The notes: generated from the sequence alone by a model not told the origin. 40,624 bases of DNA from Paracoccus lichenicola (GCF_009708075.1 NZ_WMBT01000014.1:1-40624), one strand, 5' to 3'. Positions 30,625-38,860 are shown, numbered from the stretch's first letter. Program-made: numbers and translations.

Positions 30625-31386
30625 TCAGATCATGTTCATCCCGCCCGAGACCGAAATGGTCTGGCCGGTGATGAAACCGGCGTCATCGGACGCCAGGAAG
30701 GCGACGATGCCGGCATAATCCTCGGGTTCGCCCATGCGGCGCAGCGGGATGCCGCGCACCATGGCGTCCTTCCATTTCACCGCATCCTCGCCCGTGCCCA
30801 GCACCGAGGCCATCATCGGCGTGTTGGTCGGTCCCGGGCAGACCGTGTTCAGCAGCACGTTGCTGCGCGCCAGTTCCCGCGCCATGGACTTGGTGAAGGC
30901 GATGACGCCGCCCTTGCAGGCGGAATAGACCGCCTCGGTCGAGGTGCCGACACGGGCCGCATCCGAGGCGATGTTGATCACGCGCCCGCCCTTGCGGCCG
31001 ACCATGTGCGGGCAGACCGCCTTGTGGGTGTTCAGCGGGCCGCGCAGGTTGATGGCGATGATCTTGTCCCACAGGTCGCTGTCGGTCTGCAGGAACATCG
31101 CGGGCTTGTCCCAGCCGGCATTGTTCACCAGCACCCAGACCGGGCCGAGATTGGCCTCGACATCGGCGACCGCCGCGTTCACCGCAGCCTCGTCCGCCAC
31201 ATCCAGGCCATAGATCCTGACCTCGACCCCGCTGGCGCGGGCTTCGGTGGCGGTTTCCTCGGCCAGATCCGGCTTGAGGTCGAAGATGGCGACATTGTAG
31301 CCGTCGCGGGCAAGGCGCAGGGTGATGGCGCGGCCGATCCCCTGGCCACCGCCGGTGACGATGGCAGTCTTGGTTGTGCTGGACAT
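30625..31386 (-). CDS. badH: 2-hydroxycyclohexanecarboxyl-CoA dehydrogenase (BadH-like SDR)
   Basis: A 253-aa SDR. TGGGQGIG (11-18), NNAG (88-91), Ser141, Tyr154 and Lys158 (YSACK) form a complete active site. The stretches LVNNAGWDKPAMF, LWDKIIAINLRG, INIASDAARVGTSTEAVYSA and SDDAGFITGQTISVSGG match BadH, which oxidises 2-hydroxycyclohexanecarboxyl-CoA to the 2-keto ester, the BadI substrate. GGAGGAG lies upstream of ATG 31386. It is separated from the badI-like gene by 30 kb here, unlike the badHI pair of Rhodopseudomonas, and is operonic with the thioesterase. Confidence 0.75.
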   Translation of the reverse strand: MSSTTKTAIVTGGGQGIGRAITLRLARDGYNVAIFDLKPDLAEETATEARASGVEVRIYGLDVADEAAVNAAVADVEANLGPVWVLVNNAGWDKPAMFLQTDSDLWDKIIAINLRGPLNTHKAVCPHMVGRKGGRVINIASDAARVGTSTEAVYSACKGGVIAFTKSMARELARSNVLLNTVCPGPTNTPMMASVLGTGEDAVKWKDAMVRGIPLRRMGEPEDYAGIVAFLASDDAGFITGQTISVSGGMNMI

Positions 31387-31465
31387 TGGTCGGTTTCTCC
31401 TCCTACGGCGGGGATGCAGGGGATCCTGCCGCACAGGCCCCTCCCGGAATTAACTTAGCAACAAT

Positions 31466-31482
31466 ACGATATGCTTGCATAC
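31466..31482. promoter_or_regulatory. Palindromic motif TATGC-TT-GCATA, BadH/BKACE divergent promoter
   Basis: A perfect 12-bp dyad (31470-31481) within ACGATATGCTTGCATAC. It lies 84-95 bp before the BadH-like start, in the AT-rich part of the 240-bp divergent gap. ACGATATGCTT recurs exactly upstream of the PECR-like SDR (5682-5692, other strand), and CGATATGC upstream of the badI-like gene. Confidence 0.45.
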
Positions 31483-31523
31483 GGTGTCGAGCAACAAAAT
31501 TCTCGCCCCGCGCCGCGTTCCGC

Positions 31524-31552
31524 TTTACAGATATGATGTATGTCCATACCAT
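31524..31552 (+). promoter_or_regulatory. Candidate promoter with overlapping operator for the BKACE operon
   Basis: TTTACA (31524-31529), a 17-bp spacer and TACCAT (31547-31552). The perfect dyad GTATG-TC-CATAC (31538-31549) overlaps the spacer and -10, where a repressor would block polymerase. The GTG start lies 75 bp downstream. Confidence 0.5.
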
Positions 31553-31626
31553 AATGAAGCAAACAAATTCATGCCAAGGATCGCGACCATCGTATCGGTG
31601 TCCCGGTCATTGAGGAGGAGGAAGCC

Positions 31627-32559
31627 GTGCGATCATTCAGGAAGGTCATCGTGAGCTGCGCCATCACCGGCTCGATTCACACCCCGACCATGAGTCCCCA
31701 TCTGCCGGTCAGCGCCGAGACGATCGGAACCCAGGCCATCGACGCCGCCCGTGCCGGGGCGGCGATCCTGCATCTGCACGCGCGGGTCGAAGGGACCGGC
31801 GCACCGTCACAGAAGCCCGAGGACTATGCCCGCTTCCTGCCGCGCATCCGCGACAACTGCGACGCGGTGATCAACATCACCACCGGCGGCGGACTGGGCA
31901 TGTCGCTTGAAGACCGGCTGGCCCCCGCGCTGGCCTTCGCGCCCGAGCTTGCCTCGATGAACATGGGGTCGCTGAACTTCAACATCTCGGGCGCCGCCGC
32001 CAGGATCAAGGAATTCCAGCACGACTGGGAACGCCCCTATCTGGAGATGACCAAGGACTTCATCCTGTCGAACACCTTCACCCAGATTGAGCGCGGGATC
32101 CGCGCCCTGTCCGAACAGGGCACGCGCTTCGAATACGAATGCTACGATATCGGCCATCTCTACAACCTCGCGCATTTCCTGGATCGCGGGCTGGTCGATG
32201 GGCCGCTGTTCGTGCAGGGCGTGTTCGGGATCCTGGGCGGGATCGCCGCCGAAACCGAACATCTGCTGCACATGCGCCGCACCGCCGACCGGCTGTTCGG
32301 CGACCAGTACGTGATGTCGGTGCTGGCGGCGGGACGCCACCAGATGCCGATGGCCGTGACCAACGCCACGCTGGGCGGTCATGTGCGCGTCGGGCTGGAG
32401 GACAGCATCTATATCGCCAAGGGCGAGCTGGCCACGTCGAACGCGCAGCAGGTCGAGAAGATCACCCGCATCCTGAACGAACTGTCGATCGAGACCGCGA
32501 CCCCGGACGAGGCCCGCGCGATGCTGGGACTGAAAGGAGCCGCCCATGTCAAGTTCTGA
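31627..32559 (+). CDS. BKACE-family beta-keto acid cleavage enzyme (DUF849)
   Basis: A 310-aa TIM-barrel enzyme of the BKACE family, founded by 3-keto-5-aminohexanoate cleavage enzyme. Zinc ligands are His49 and His51 in ILHLHAR; NITTGGG, MNMGSLNF and HVRVGLED (general-base/zinc Glu region) follow. BKACEs react a beta-keto acid with acetyl-CoA to give acetoacetate and a shortened acyl-CoA. It starts at GTG 31627 behind GGAGGAGG. It overlaps the next SDR by 14 bp. It could act on a free beta-keto acid from the ring pathway; the substrate specificity is unknown. Confidence 0.87.
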   Translation: MRSFRKVIVSCAITGSIHTPTMSPHLPVSAETIGTQAIDAARAGAAILHLHARVEGTGAPSQKPEDYARFLPRIRDNCDAVINITTGGGLGMSLEDRLAPALAFAPELASMNMGSLNFNISGAAARIKEFQHDWERPYLEMTKDFILSNTFTQIERGIRALSEQGTRFEYECYDIGHLYNLAHFLDRGLVDGPLFVQGVFGILGGIAAETEHLLHMRRTADRLFGDQYVMSVLAAGRHQMPMAVTNATLGGHVRVGLEDSIYIAKGELATSNAQQVEKITRILNELSIETATPDEARAMLGLKGAAHVKF

Positions 32560-33454
32560 AATCCGCGCGCAAAGCCCCTACAAGCCCGACCTGCTGGCGG
32601 GCAAGCGCATCCTGGTCACCGGCGGCGGCACCGGCCTGGGGCTGGAAATGTCGCGCGGCTTTTCCGCCCTTGGCGCCCATGTCTTCATCTGCGGCCGGCG
32701 CGAGGACGTGCTGGCCGAGGCCTGCCAGACCATCGCGGCCGAAGGCGGCGCGGCCGACTATCTGATCACCAATGTCCGCGACCCGGAAAGCGTCGATGCG
32801 GCGGTGGCGAAGATCTGGGAAAGCGGCCCGCTGACCGGGCTGGTCAACAATGCGGCGGCGAATTTCATCGCCCCCACCGAATCGCTCAGCCCGCGCGGCT
32901 ATCAGGCGATCACCCAGACGGTCATGGATGGATCGTTCTACGCCACGCTGGCCTGCGGCAAGCGCTGGATCGCCGGCGGGCTGCCGGGCACCGTGCTGTC
33001 GAACTTGGTCACCTGGGTCTGGACCGGCTCGGCCTTCGTCACGCCCTCGGCCATGTCCAAGGCGGCGATCCAGGCGATGACCATGTCGCTGGCGGTCGAA
33101 TGGGGTCCCAAGAACATCCGCCTGAACGCGATCGCGCCGGGTCCGTTCCCGACCCCCAACGCCTGGGAAAAGCTGAACCCGATCCCCGGCTCGTCCGTGG
33201 GCGCGACGCAAAAGGAAAAGGTGCCGATGCGCCGTTTCGGCGAGATGCACGAACTGCGCGCCCTGACCGCCTTCCTGATGTCGGATGCCTGCACCTACAT
33301 CAACGGCGCCACCATCGCGGTGGACGGCGGCCACCACCTGGCCGCGCCCTCGACCTTTGCCGATCTTTCGGATATGAGCGCCGACGACTGGGCAGCGGCG
33401 CGCGAGGCGCTGCGGGCCTCGGCCGAAAAGGAAAAGCAGGGCCGCAAGGCCTGA
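32546..33454 (+). CDS. DECR-like SDR (2,4-dienoyl-CoA reductase family)
   Basis: A 302-aa SDR with TGGGTGLG (25-32) and NNAAAN. The active site reads PSAMSKAA: Ser168 takes the usual Tyr place with Lys172 retained, as in mitochondrial DECR1 (Ser210/Lys214). The DECR1 Tyr199 position is Trp157 here. The long C-terminal tail (FADLSDMSADDWAAAREALR) also follows DECR1. The family reduces 2,4-dienoyl-CoA to 3-enoyl-CoA with NADPH. It overlaps BKACE and is followed by a terminator, so both form one operon. Confidence 0.78.
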   Translation: MSSSEIRAQSPYKPDLLAGKRILVTGGGTGLGLEMSRGFSALGAHVFICGRREDVLAEACQTIAAEGGAADYLITNVRDPESVDAAVAKIWESGPLTGLVNNAAANFIAPTESLSPRGYQAITQTVMDGSFYATLACGKRWIAGGLPGTVLSNLVTWVWTGSAFVTPSAMSKAAIQAMTMSLAVEWGPKNIRLNAIAPGPFPTPNAWEKLNPIPGSSVGATQKEKVPMRRFGEMHELRALTAFLMSDACTYINGATIAVDGGHHLAAPSTFADLSDMSADDWAAAREALRASAEKEKQGRKA

Positions 33455-33474
33455 TCCCTGCGCGCACCGACAGG

Positions 33475-33500
33475 AAAGCCCGCCGGACGGCGGGCTTTTT
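33475..33500. terminator. Bidirectional intrinsic terminator
   Basis: The stem GCCCGCC/GGCGGGC (33478-33484 with 33489-33495) and a GGAC loop, preceded by AAA and followed by TTTTT. It lies between the converging BKACE-DECR operon and the ligase gene. The + direction has the stronger T tract. Confidence 0.85.
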
Positions 33501-33536
33501 CGGTTCGCATCCCGCGCCCTTGTCGGGCCGGACAGG

Positions 33537-35180
33537 TCAGGCGCTGGCGCGCTGGTTGTAGTGATCCGCATAGGCTTCGCGCAGGTCCATCTTGCGGACC
33601 TTGCCCGTCGCGCTCAGCGGGAACTCGGCGATCTGCACCACGTCGTCGGGCACCCACCATTTCGCCACCTGGCTGCCGATCAGGTCCAGGATGGCGCGCG
33701 CGTCCAGCACCGCGCCCTCGCGCAGCCGCACGATCAGCAAGGGCCGCTCTTGCCACTTGGGGTGGTTGGCCGCGATCACGGCGGCCTGGACCACGTCGGG
33801 ATGGCTGGCCGCGATCTTTTCAAGATCGGAGGAGCTGATCCACTCGCCCCCCGACTTGATGAGATCCTTGTCGCGGTCCACGATCTTCAGATAGCCGTCC
33901 GGGTCGATGGTCGCGATGTCCCCGGTGATCAGCCAGCCGTCGCCGTCCAGCGTGCAGTTCTCGGGCTGGTTCAGATAGCCCTTGGCGGCCCACTGGCCCT
34001 TGACGCGCAGATGGCCCCGCGCCTTGCCGTCGCGCGGCAGGACGTTGCCCTCGTCATCGACGATGCGGATGCGGGTCAGCGCGGTCTGGCGGCCGTCCTT
34101 GAGCAGATAGGGCATCCGGTCTTCCAGCGGCAGGTCCGCATGGCAGTTCAGCAGCGCCCCCGAGGTGCCGAACATGCATTCGGTCATGCCCCAGGTATGG
34201 GTGGTGGCGATGCCGTTGTCGTGCAGCCAGGCGATCAGCCGCGGCGCCGCGCCGGCCCCCGACGTGACGACGGATTCCAGCCGGCCCAGATCCAGCCCCT
34301 TCGACTGGACATGTTCGATGATGTTGGTCAGGATCGAGGGCACCATGGCCGCGCAGGTCACGCCCTCTTGGACAATGACGCGCTGCAGGTTTTCCGGCGA
34401 CAGGTTGCGGCCCGGCAGCACCAGCGGAACCCCCGCGTAAAGCGCGCCGAAGGGAAAGTTCCAAGCGTTGGAATGGAACATCGGCGCGACGGCCAGCAGG
34501 ACGGGCCGCCCGCGGCGCGTGGGCGGCAGCCACCCCATCGAGGTGAAGGTCATCGTCTGCAACACCGTCGCTCGGTGCGAATAAACGACGCCCTTGGGCA
34601 GCCCGGTCGTTCCCGAGGTGAAGCAGATGGTCGAGGCGGACCGCTCGTTGAATTCGGGCCACGCGAATTCCGCGGGTTCCGCCGCCAGCCAGTCCTCGTA
34701 GGATTCAAGGGCCAGCGGCCCGCCGTCGGGCAGGGTCCCGCGCGGTTCCAGCACGACGAAATGGCGCACATGCGGCAGCTTCCCGGCCAGCTCGATCACG
34801 CGCGGGACCAGGTCCGCGTCCAGGAACAGCACCTCGGCCGCGCCTTCGTTGATGACATATTCCAGATGCTCGGAAGTCAGGCGCGGGTTGACGGTGTGGA
34901 TGGGGCAGCCCATTCCGGTCGCGCCATAGAACACCTCCATGTGCCGGTGCGTGTTCCAGGCCAGGGTGGCGACCCGCTTGCCCAGGGCCATGCCCCGCGC
35001 CGTCAGGGCATTGGCCAGCTGCTTGCTGCGCCGGTTCATGTCCAGAAAGGTGTAGCAATGGCGCTGACCCGCCAGGTCGTAGGAGACGATCTCCGTCCGG
35101 CCATGCGCCTCGGCGCCATGTTCGTTGATCGCAGAGATCAACAGCGGCAGGTCCATGCTCAGACCCAGAAGATGTGACAT
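33537..35180 (-). CDS. Medium/long-chain acyl-CoA ligase (AlkK-like)
   Basis: A 547-aa adenylate-forming ligase with CFTSGTTGLPKGVVYSHR (P-loop), TWGMTECMFG, GWLITGDIATIDPDG, RDKDLIKSGGEWIS and an intact A10 LSATGKVRKMDL with Lys527. The pattern matches AlkK-type medium-chain fatty acyl-CoA synthetases. GGGAGGAAA precedes ATG 35180; a much longer frame upstream overlaps the ABC genes and is rejected. It is the last gene of a - strand operon after the second LIV transporter (74-bp gap), which suggests it activates whatever that transporter brings in. Confidence 0.87.
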   Translation of the reverse strand: MSHLLGLSMDLPLLISAINEHGAEAHGRTEIVSYDLAGQRHCYTFLDMNRRSKQLANALTARGMALGKRVATLAWNTHRHMEVFYGATGMGCPIHTVNPRLTSEHLEYVINEGAAEVLFLDADLVPRVIELAGKLPHVRHFVVLEPRGTLPDGGPLALESYEDWLAAEPAEFAWPEFNERSASTICFTSGTTGLPKGVVYSHRATVLQTMTFTSMGWLPPTRRGRPVLLAVAPMFHSNAWNFPFGALYAGVPLVLPGRNLSPENLQRVIVQEGVTCAAMVPSILTNIIEHVQSKGLDLGRLESVVTSGAGAAPRLIAWLHDNGIATTHTWGMTECMFGTSGALLNCHADLPLEDRMPYLLKDGRQTALTRIRIVDDEGNVLPRDGKARGHLRVKGQWAAKGYLNQPENCTLDGDGWLITGDIATIDPDGYLKIVDRDKDLIKSGGEWISSSDLEKIAASHPDVVQAAVIAANHPKWQERPLLIVRLREGAVLDARAILDLIGSQVAKWWVPDDVVQIAEFPLSATGKVRKMDLREAYADHYNQRASA

Positions 35181-35254
35181 CGCTTTTTCCTCCCGCCCGC
35201 GGGCTTGTGCCGCGGACCCAATTCCGGTCAGGCCACGGGCCAGGGCCCGAATGC

Positions 35255-35950
35255 CTAGAGTTCGAACAGGGGGGCGTATTCCTCGGCCGCCATGTCGGCG
35301 CTGTCCCCCCCGCCCCTGATCTGCCCCTTGGCCATCACCACGAAGCGGTCGGTGACCGCCCGGATCAGCGCATGGTGCTGTTCGACCACCAGGATCCCGG
35401 TGCCGCTTGCGCGCACCTTCAGCAGCGCCTCGGTCAGGACATCGACCAGGACGGGGGCCAGCCCCTCGGTCGGCTCGTCCAGGACCAGCACCTCGGGGTT
35501 GGCCATCAGCGCCCGGCCAATGGCCAGCATCTGCAGCTGCCCGCCCGACAGCGCCACGCCCGGCTGGCGGGCGCGTTCGCGCAGGATCGGGAACAGGTCG
35601 AAGACGGCGTCCAGGTTCCAGTCGCCCTTGCGGCCCGTCGCCAGGCTCATGCACAGGTTTTCCTGCACCGTCAGGTTGGGCAGGATCATCCGCCCCTGCG
35701 GCGAGAACGACACGCCCAGATGCGCGGCGCGATAGGCGGGCAGACGGTCGATGCGCGTGCCGGCGACGTGGATTTCGCCGCCGAAGACGCGGGTCTGGCC
35801 GAAGATCGACAACAGCAGCGTCGATTTTCCCGCGCCGTTGCGCCCCAGGACGCCGACGGCTTCGCCGCGATCGACCGACAGCGACAGGTTGCGCAGGATC
35901 GTCGCCTTGCCATAGCCCGAGGACAGGTCCGAGATTTCCAGAAAGCTCAT
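35255..35950 (-). CDS. livF: LIV-type ABC transporter ATPase LivF, system 2
   Basis: A 231-aa ATPase with Walker A GRNGAGKST, signature LSGGQLQMLAIGRAL and Walker B LVLDEPTEGLAP, all LivF-typical. Its start overlaps the livG stop by ATGA (35947-35950). It drives the second LIV permease set together with the LivG encoded just upstream. It differs clearly from the LivF at 15149, so this is not a recent local duplication. Confidence 0.9.
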   Translation of the reverse strand: MSFLEISDLSSGYGKATILRNLSLSVDRGEAVGVLGRNGAGKSTLLLSIFGQTRVFGGEIHVAGTRIDRLPAYRAAHLGVSFSPQGRMILPNLTVQENLCMSLATGRKGDWNLDAVFDLFPILRERARQPGVALSGGQLQMLAIGRALMANPEVLVLDEPTEGLAPVLVDVLTEALLKVRASGTGILVVEQHHALIRAVTDRFVVMAKGQIRGGGDSADMAAEEYAPLFEL

Positions 35951-36645
35951 GCCGCGGTCCCCAGGTAAGCCGCCACGACTTGCGGATTGGCGCGGATCTC
36001 GGCCGGGGTGCCGGTCGCAAGATGGCGCCCCAGATCAAGCACCGTCACCAGGTCGGACAGGGCGAACACCGCCTCGACATCATGTTCGACGACAACGGCG
36101 GCGATGTTGCGCTCGGCCGCCAGGTTGCGCAGGTGCCGGAACAAGTGAACGGTCTCCTCGGCGGACAGCCCGGCGCCCGGCTCGTCCAGCAGCAGGATGT
36201 CGGGCCTTCCGATCAGGCCAAGCGCGACATCGACGCGGCGCTGCACGCCATAGGCGGCGCGGGTGGCCTCGACATGCAGAACCTCGCGCAGGTCCATCGT
36301 GTCGATGATCGCGTCCAGGTCGGGTTCGTCCAGATGGGTGGCGACCAGGTCGAGCTGCTCGAAGATCGTCAGTCCCGGAAAGATCGAGGTCTTCTGGAAG
36401 GACCGCGCCATGCCGTTCTTGCGGCGCCACTGGATGGTCTCGCGGCTGATGTCGCGGTCCTTGTAGAAGATGCGCCCGGCACTGGGCCGGCGCTTGCCGA
36501 CGATGGCATCCATGAAGGTCGATTTCCCGGCGCCGTTCGGCCCGATGATGGAATGGACCTGCCCGCGCTGGCCCAGATCGACCGAGATGTCGGTCAGCGC
36601 CTTGAATGCGCCATAGGCGACGGTCAGGTTCTCGACGCGGATCAT
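35947..36645 (-). CDS. livG: LIV-type ABC transporter ATPase LivG, system 2
   Basis: A 232-aa ATPase with Walker A GPNGAGKST and Walker B ILLLDEPGAGL. The signature region reads AAYGVQRRVDVAL, a LivG variant in which LSGG is reduced to AYG. Overlaps of 4 bp on both sides (livM upstream, livF downstream) show tight coupling. It is somewhat shorter than typical LivG (about 250 aa). Confidence 0.88.
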   Translation of the reverse strand: MIRVENLTVAYGAFKALTDISVDLGQRGQVHSIIGPNGAGKSTFMDAIVGKRRPSAGRIFYKDRDISRETIQWRRKNGMARSFQKTSIFPGLTIFEQLDLVATHLDEPDLDAIIDTMDLREVLHVEATRAAYGVQRRVDVALGLIGRPDILLLDEPGAGLSAEETVHLFRHLRNLAAERNIAAVVVEHDVEAVFALSDLVTVLDLGRHLATGTPAEIRANPQVVAAYLGTAA

Positions 36646-37637
36646 GCCCGGCCTCCTTTCCGCAGCAGCAGCCGCAGCGGATGCAGGACGCCGCGGGGGA
36701 TGAACAGGATGACAAGGATCACCGAAATGCCCGTGAACAGCTGGGAATAGCCCATCGCGCCGAATTCGCTGATCGCCCAGGTATAGATGACCCCGCCCAG
36801 CACCGGCCCGACGACCGAGGACACCCCGCCGGTGATCGCGGCCAGCAAGGCATTGGTCGAGGTGATGATGCTGAACATCTCGGGCGAGGCGAAGCCGCTT
36901 GCCAGCGCCTGAAGCACGCCCGCGACCCCGGCGGCCAGCCCGACCCCGGCAAAGGCAAGGACGCGCGGCCAATAGGTGTCGAAGCCGGAAAAGCGCATCC
37001 GCTCCTCGTTTTCCTTGATCGCGCGCAGGCGGACGCCGAAATGTGACAGCGCGACGACCAGGAAGATGCCGGCGACCACCCAGGTCGCGGACCAGATCAA
37101 CGGCCAGACCCGCGCGGAATCCAGCATGTCCATCGCGTCGATGCCAAGGATCCGCCCTTCGGGCATGAACACCAGGCCGTCGCTGCCGCCGGTCATCCCG
37201 CGCAGGCTTGGCAGCGCGACAAGGTGGCGCATCAGTTCGGCCAGCGACAGGCAGATCATCATGAAGGCCAGCGGCTTGACGCGGATGACGATCGCCCCGA
37301 TCAGGAAGGCCGAGACCAGCGCGGCTAGCAGCGCCAGCGCGGCCGCCGACGGCGCGGAAAACCCGAAGCTGTTCACCAGGATGGCGCAGACGTAAGCCGC
37401 GATCCCGTAATAGGTGGCGATCCCGAACAGCACCAGGCCGCATTGATGCATGACGAAGGCCACGCACAGCGCCAGGATGCCGGTGATGAAACCGTTGTTC
37501 AGCATCGACTGGAGATAGCCCCCCTCGAGATAGCCCGGCAGCAGGAAACCGGCAAGAAAGACCGCCAGCGCAAGCCCGCCGAAGATCGGCAGGCGCACGC
37601 GCGAGGCGGGGCGGAGCGACAGCGTGGCGCTGGTCAT
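36642..37637 (-). CDS. livM: LIV-type ABC transporter permease LivM, system 2
   Basis: A 331-aa polytopic membrane protein with ALCVAFVMHQCGLVLFGIAT near the N-terminus, the coupling loop LRAIKENEERMRFSGFDT and AITGGVSSVVGPVLGGVIYT. These are LivM features, although the usual GxxSFGHAA motif is changed to LVLFGIATYYG. ATGA overlaps link it to livH and livG. It forms half of the channel of the second importer. Confidence 0.87.
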   Translation of the reverse strand: MTSATLSLRPASRVRLPIFGGLALAVFLAGFLLPGYLEGGYLQSMLNNGFITGILALCVAFVMHQCGLVLFGIATYYGIAAYVCAILVNSFGFSAPSAAALALLAALVSAFLIGAIVIRVKPLAFMMICLSLAELMRHLVALPSLRGMTGGSDGLVFMPEGRILGIDAMDMLDSARVWPLIWSATWVVAGIFLVVALSHFGVRLRAIKENEERMRFSGFDTYWPRVLAFAGVGLAAGVAGVLQALASGFASPEMFSIITSTNALLAAITGGVSSVVGPVLGGVIYTWAISEFGAMGYSQLFTGISVILVILFIPRGVLHPLRLLLRKGGRA

Positions 37638-38491
37638 TCGGCGCCTCCTCCGAAGTTGAGGCCCTGCGGACGCCACACCAGGATGCCGATCAGCATCAGA
37701 TAGGGAAGGAGGACGGAAATCTCGTGCAGGTACACGGTGCCGAAGGTCTGCACGAACCCGAAGATCAGCGCGGCGAAGATCGCCCCCCAGATCGAGCCGG
37801 TGCCGCCGATCACCACCACGATCATGCAGGTGATGATCATCGCGACATCCATGCCGGGGTCGATCGACAGGTAAGGCCCGACCAACACGCCGGCCAGTCC
37901 CGCGAAGGCGGTCGAAAGGGTCGAGATCAGCAGGCTGAGCCGGTCGGCGTTGATCCCCATCATCGAGGACACGTCGGGGGCATGGCTGACGGCGCGAACG
38001 AACATGCCCGTCCGCGTCGCGTTCAGCCAGACCGCCAGCGCGACGACCGAACACAGGCCGATCACGGTGATGAACAGCCGATAGACCGGATAATCGGCCC
38101 CGAAGATCTTGACCGAGGACGCCAGAAGCGGCGGGGCCGACACCGAAAGCGGCGTGCCGCCATAGATGCGGATGACGATCTGCGCGATCACGATGCCGAT
38201 GCCGAAGGTGATCAGCGCCACCTCGATCTGCTGGCGCCTTTCCAGCGGCCGCAGCACCAGAAGCTCCAGCAGGACGCCGAAGACCGACATGATCAGCGGC
38301 ACGAGGATCAGCGCCGCCCAGAAGTTCATGCCCGAGGCGATGGTGTAGCCCAGATAGGCGCCGACCATGTAGATGGCGCCATGGCCAAAGTTCATCACCC
38401 GCCGCAAGCCGAAGATCAGCGCCAGACCGCTGGCCATCATGATATAAAGCGAGGAAACGGCCAATGCGTTCAGAATCAATGTGGGTATCAT
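37634..38491 (-). CDS. livH: LIV-type ABC transporter permease LivH, system 2
   Basis: A 285-aa polytopic permease with ASGLALIFGLRRVMNFGHGA near the N-terminus and VVIGGTGSIWGAIFAA near the C-terminus. GGGAGGGG precedes ATG 38491. It is the first gene of a - strand operon livH-livM-livG-livF-ligase. No substrate-binding protein is encoded with it in the window; the operon promoter probably lies in the AT-rich CGCTAGCA region 100 bp upstream. Confidence 0.9.
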   Translation of the reverse strand: MIPTLILNALAVSSLYIMMASGLALIFGLRRVMNFGHGAIYMVGAYLGYTIASGMNFWAALILVPLIMSVFGVLLELLVLRPLERRQQIEVALITFGIGIVIAQIVIRIYGGTPLSVSAPPLLASSVKIFGADYPVYRLFITVIGLCSVVALAVWLNATRTGMFVRAVSHAPDVSSMMGINADRLSLLISTLSTAFAGLAGVLVGPYLSIDPGMDVAMIITCMIVVVIGGTGSIWGAIFAALIFGFVQTFGTVYLHEISVLLPYLMLIGILVWRPQGLNFGGGAE

Positions 38492-38595
38492 TCCGCCCCT
38501 CCCAAAGCGAAAAAGTCCCGGCAGGCCCTGATCGTCGGCCCTTCCCGGTCCCCCCCTGCGACGTATCGGCTGACAGCACAGCGGGTGTTTTGAAA

Positions 38596-38752
38596 CGCTA
38601 GCAAACTATACGCTAGCAGTCAACCGGCTGCGCGGCGGAGGGGCTTCCTGTTTCCCCCCGACGGCACGCTGCCCCTTTGCGGCGCGACTTCCTGCGGGAC
38701 ATCCCCGGTCCCCACGCAAGGGGCTTCCCCGCGGACGGATGATTCGCTAGCA
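38596..38752. repeat. Three CGCTAGCA repeats in the divergent promoter region
   Basis: The 394-bp gap 38492-38885 contains no supported gene except a doubtful 24-codon frame. It holds CGCTAGCA at 38596-38603, 38611-38618 and 38745-38752, all in the same orientation; the first two are 15 bp apart and flank ACTATA. TTGACT (- strand, 38618-38623) next to copy 2 could be the -35 for livH. Copy 3 lies near the start of the rightward transcript. The repeats look like operator sites for one regulator. Confidence 0.45.
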
Positions 38753-38785
38753 TACATCATAGCCGGAATGCGCGGGGAGGCGCGG

Positions 38786-38860
38786 ATGAAAGCCCGATCC
38801 GACGGGGCCATGAGCAGGCAGGGTCATCGCCATCCGTCGGTCGGGGCGTGCACAGGGTGA
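38786..38860 (+). CDS. Possible 24-codon leader ORF
   Basis: ATG 38786 follows GGGGAGG at ideal spacing and runs 24 codons (MKARSDGAMSRQ..., ending in CTG) to a TGA 25 bp before the phosphatase start. It has no recognisable domain. It could be a leader peptide coupling translation to the phosphatase gene, or chance. It is reported only because its ribosome site is better than that of the following gene. Confidence 0.2.
   Translation: MKARSDGAMSRQGHRHPSVGACTG

Noticed and set aside
38620..38811. A 63-codon minus-strand frame in the LIV-2/phosphatase gap
   Set aside because: No ribosome site, no similarity, and it overlaps the repeat/operator region.
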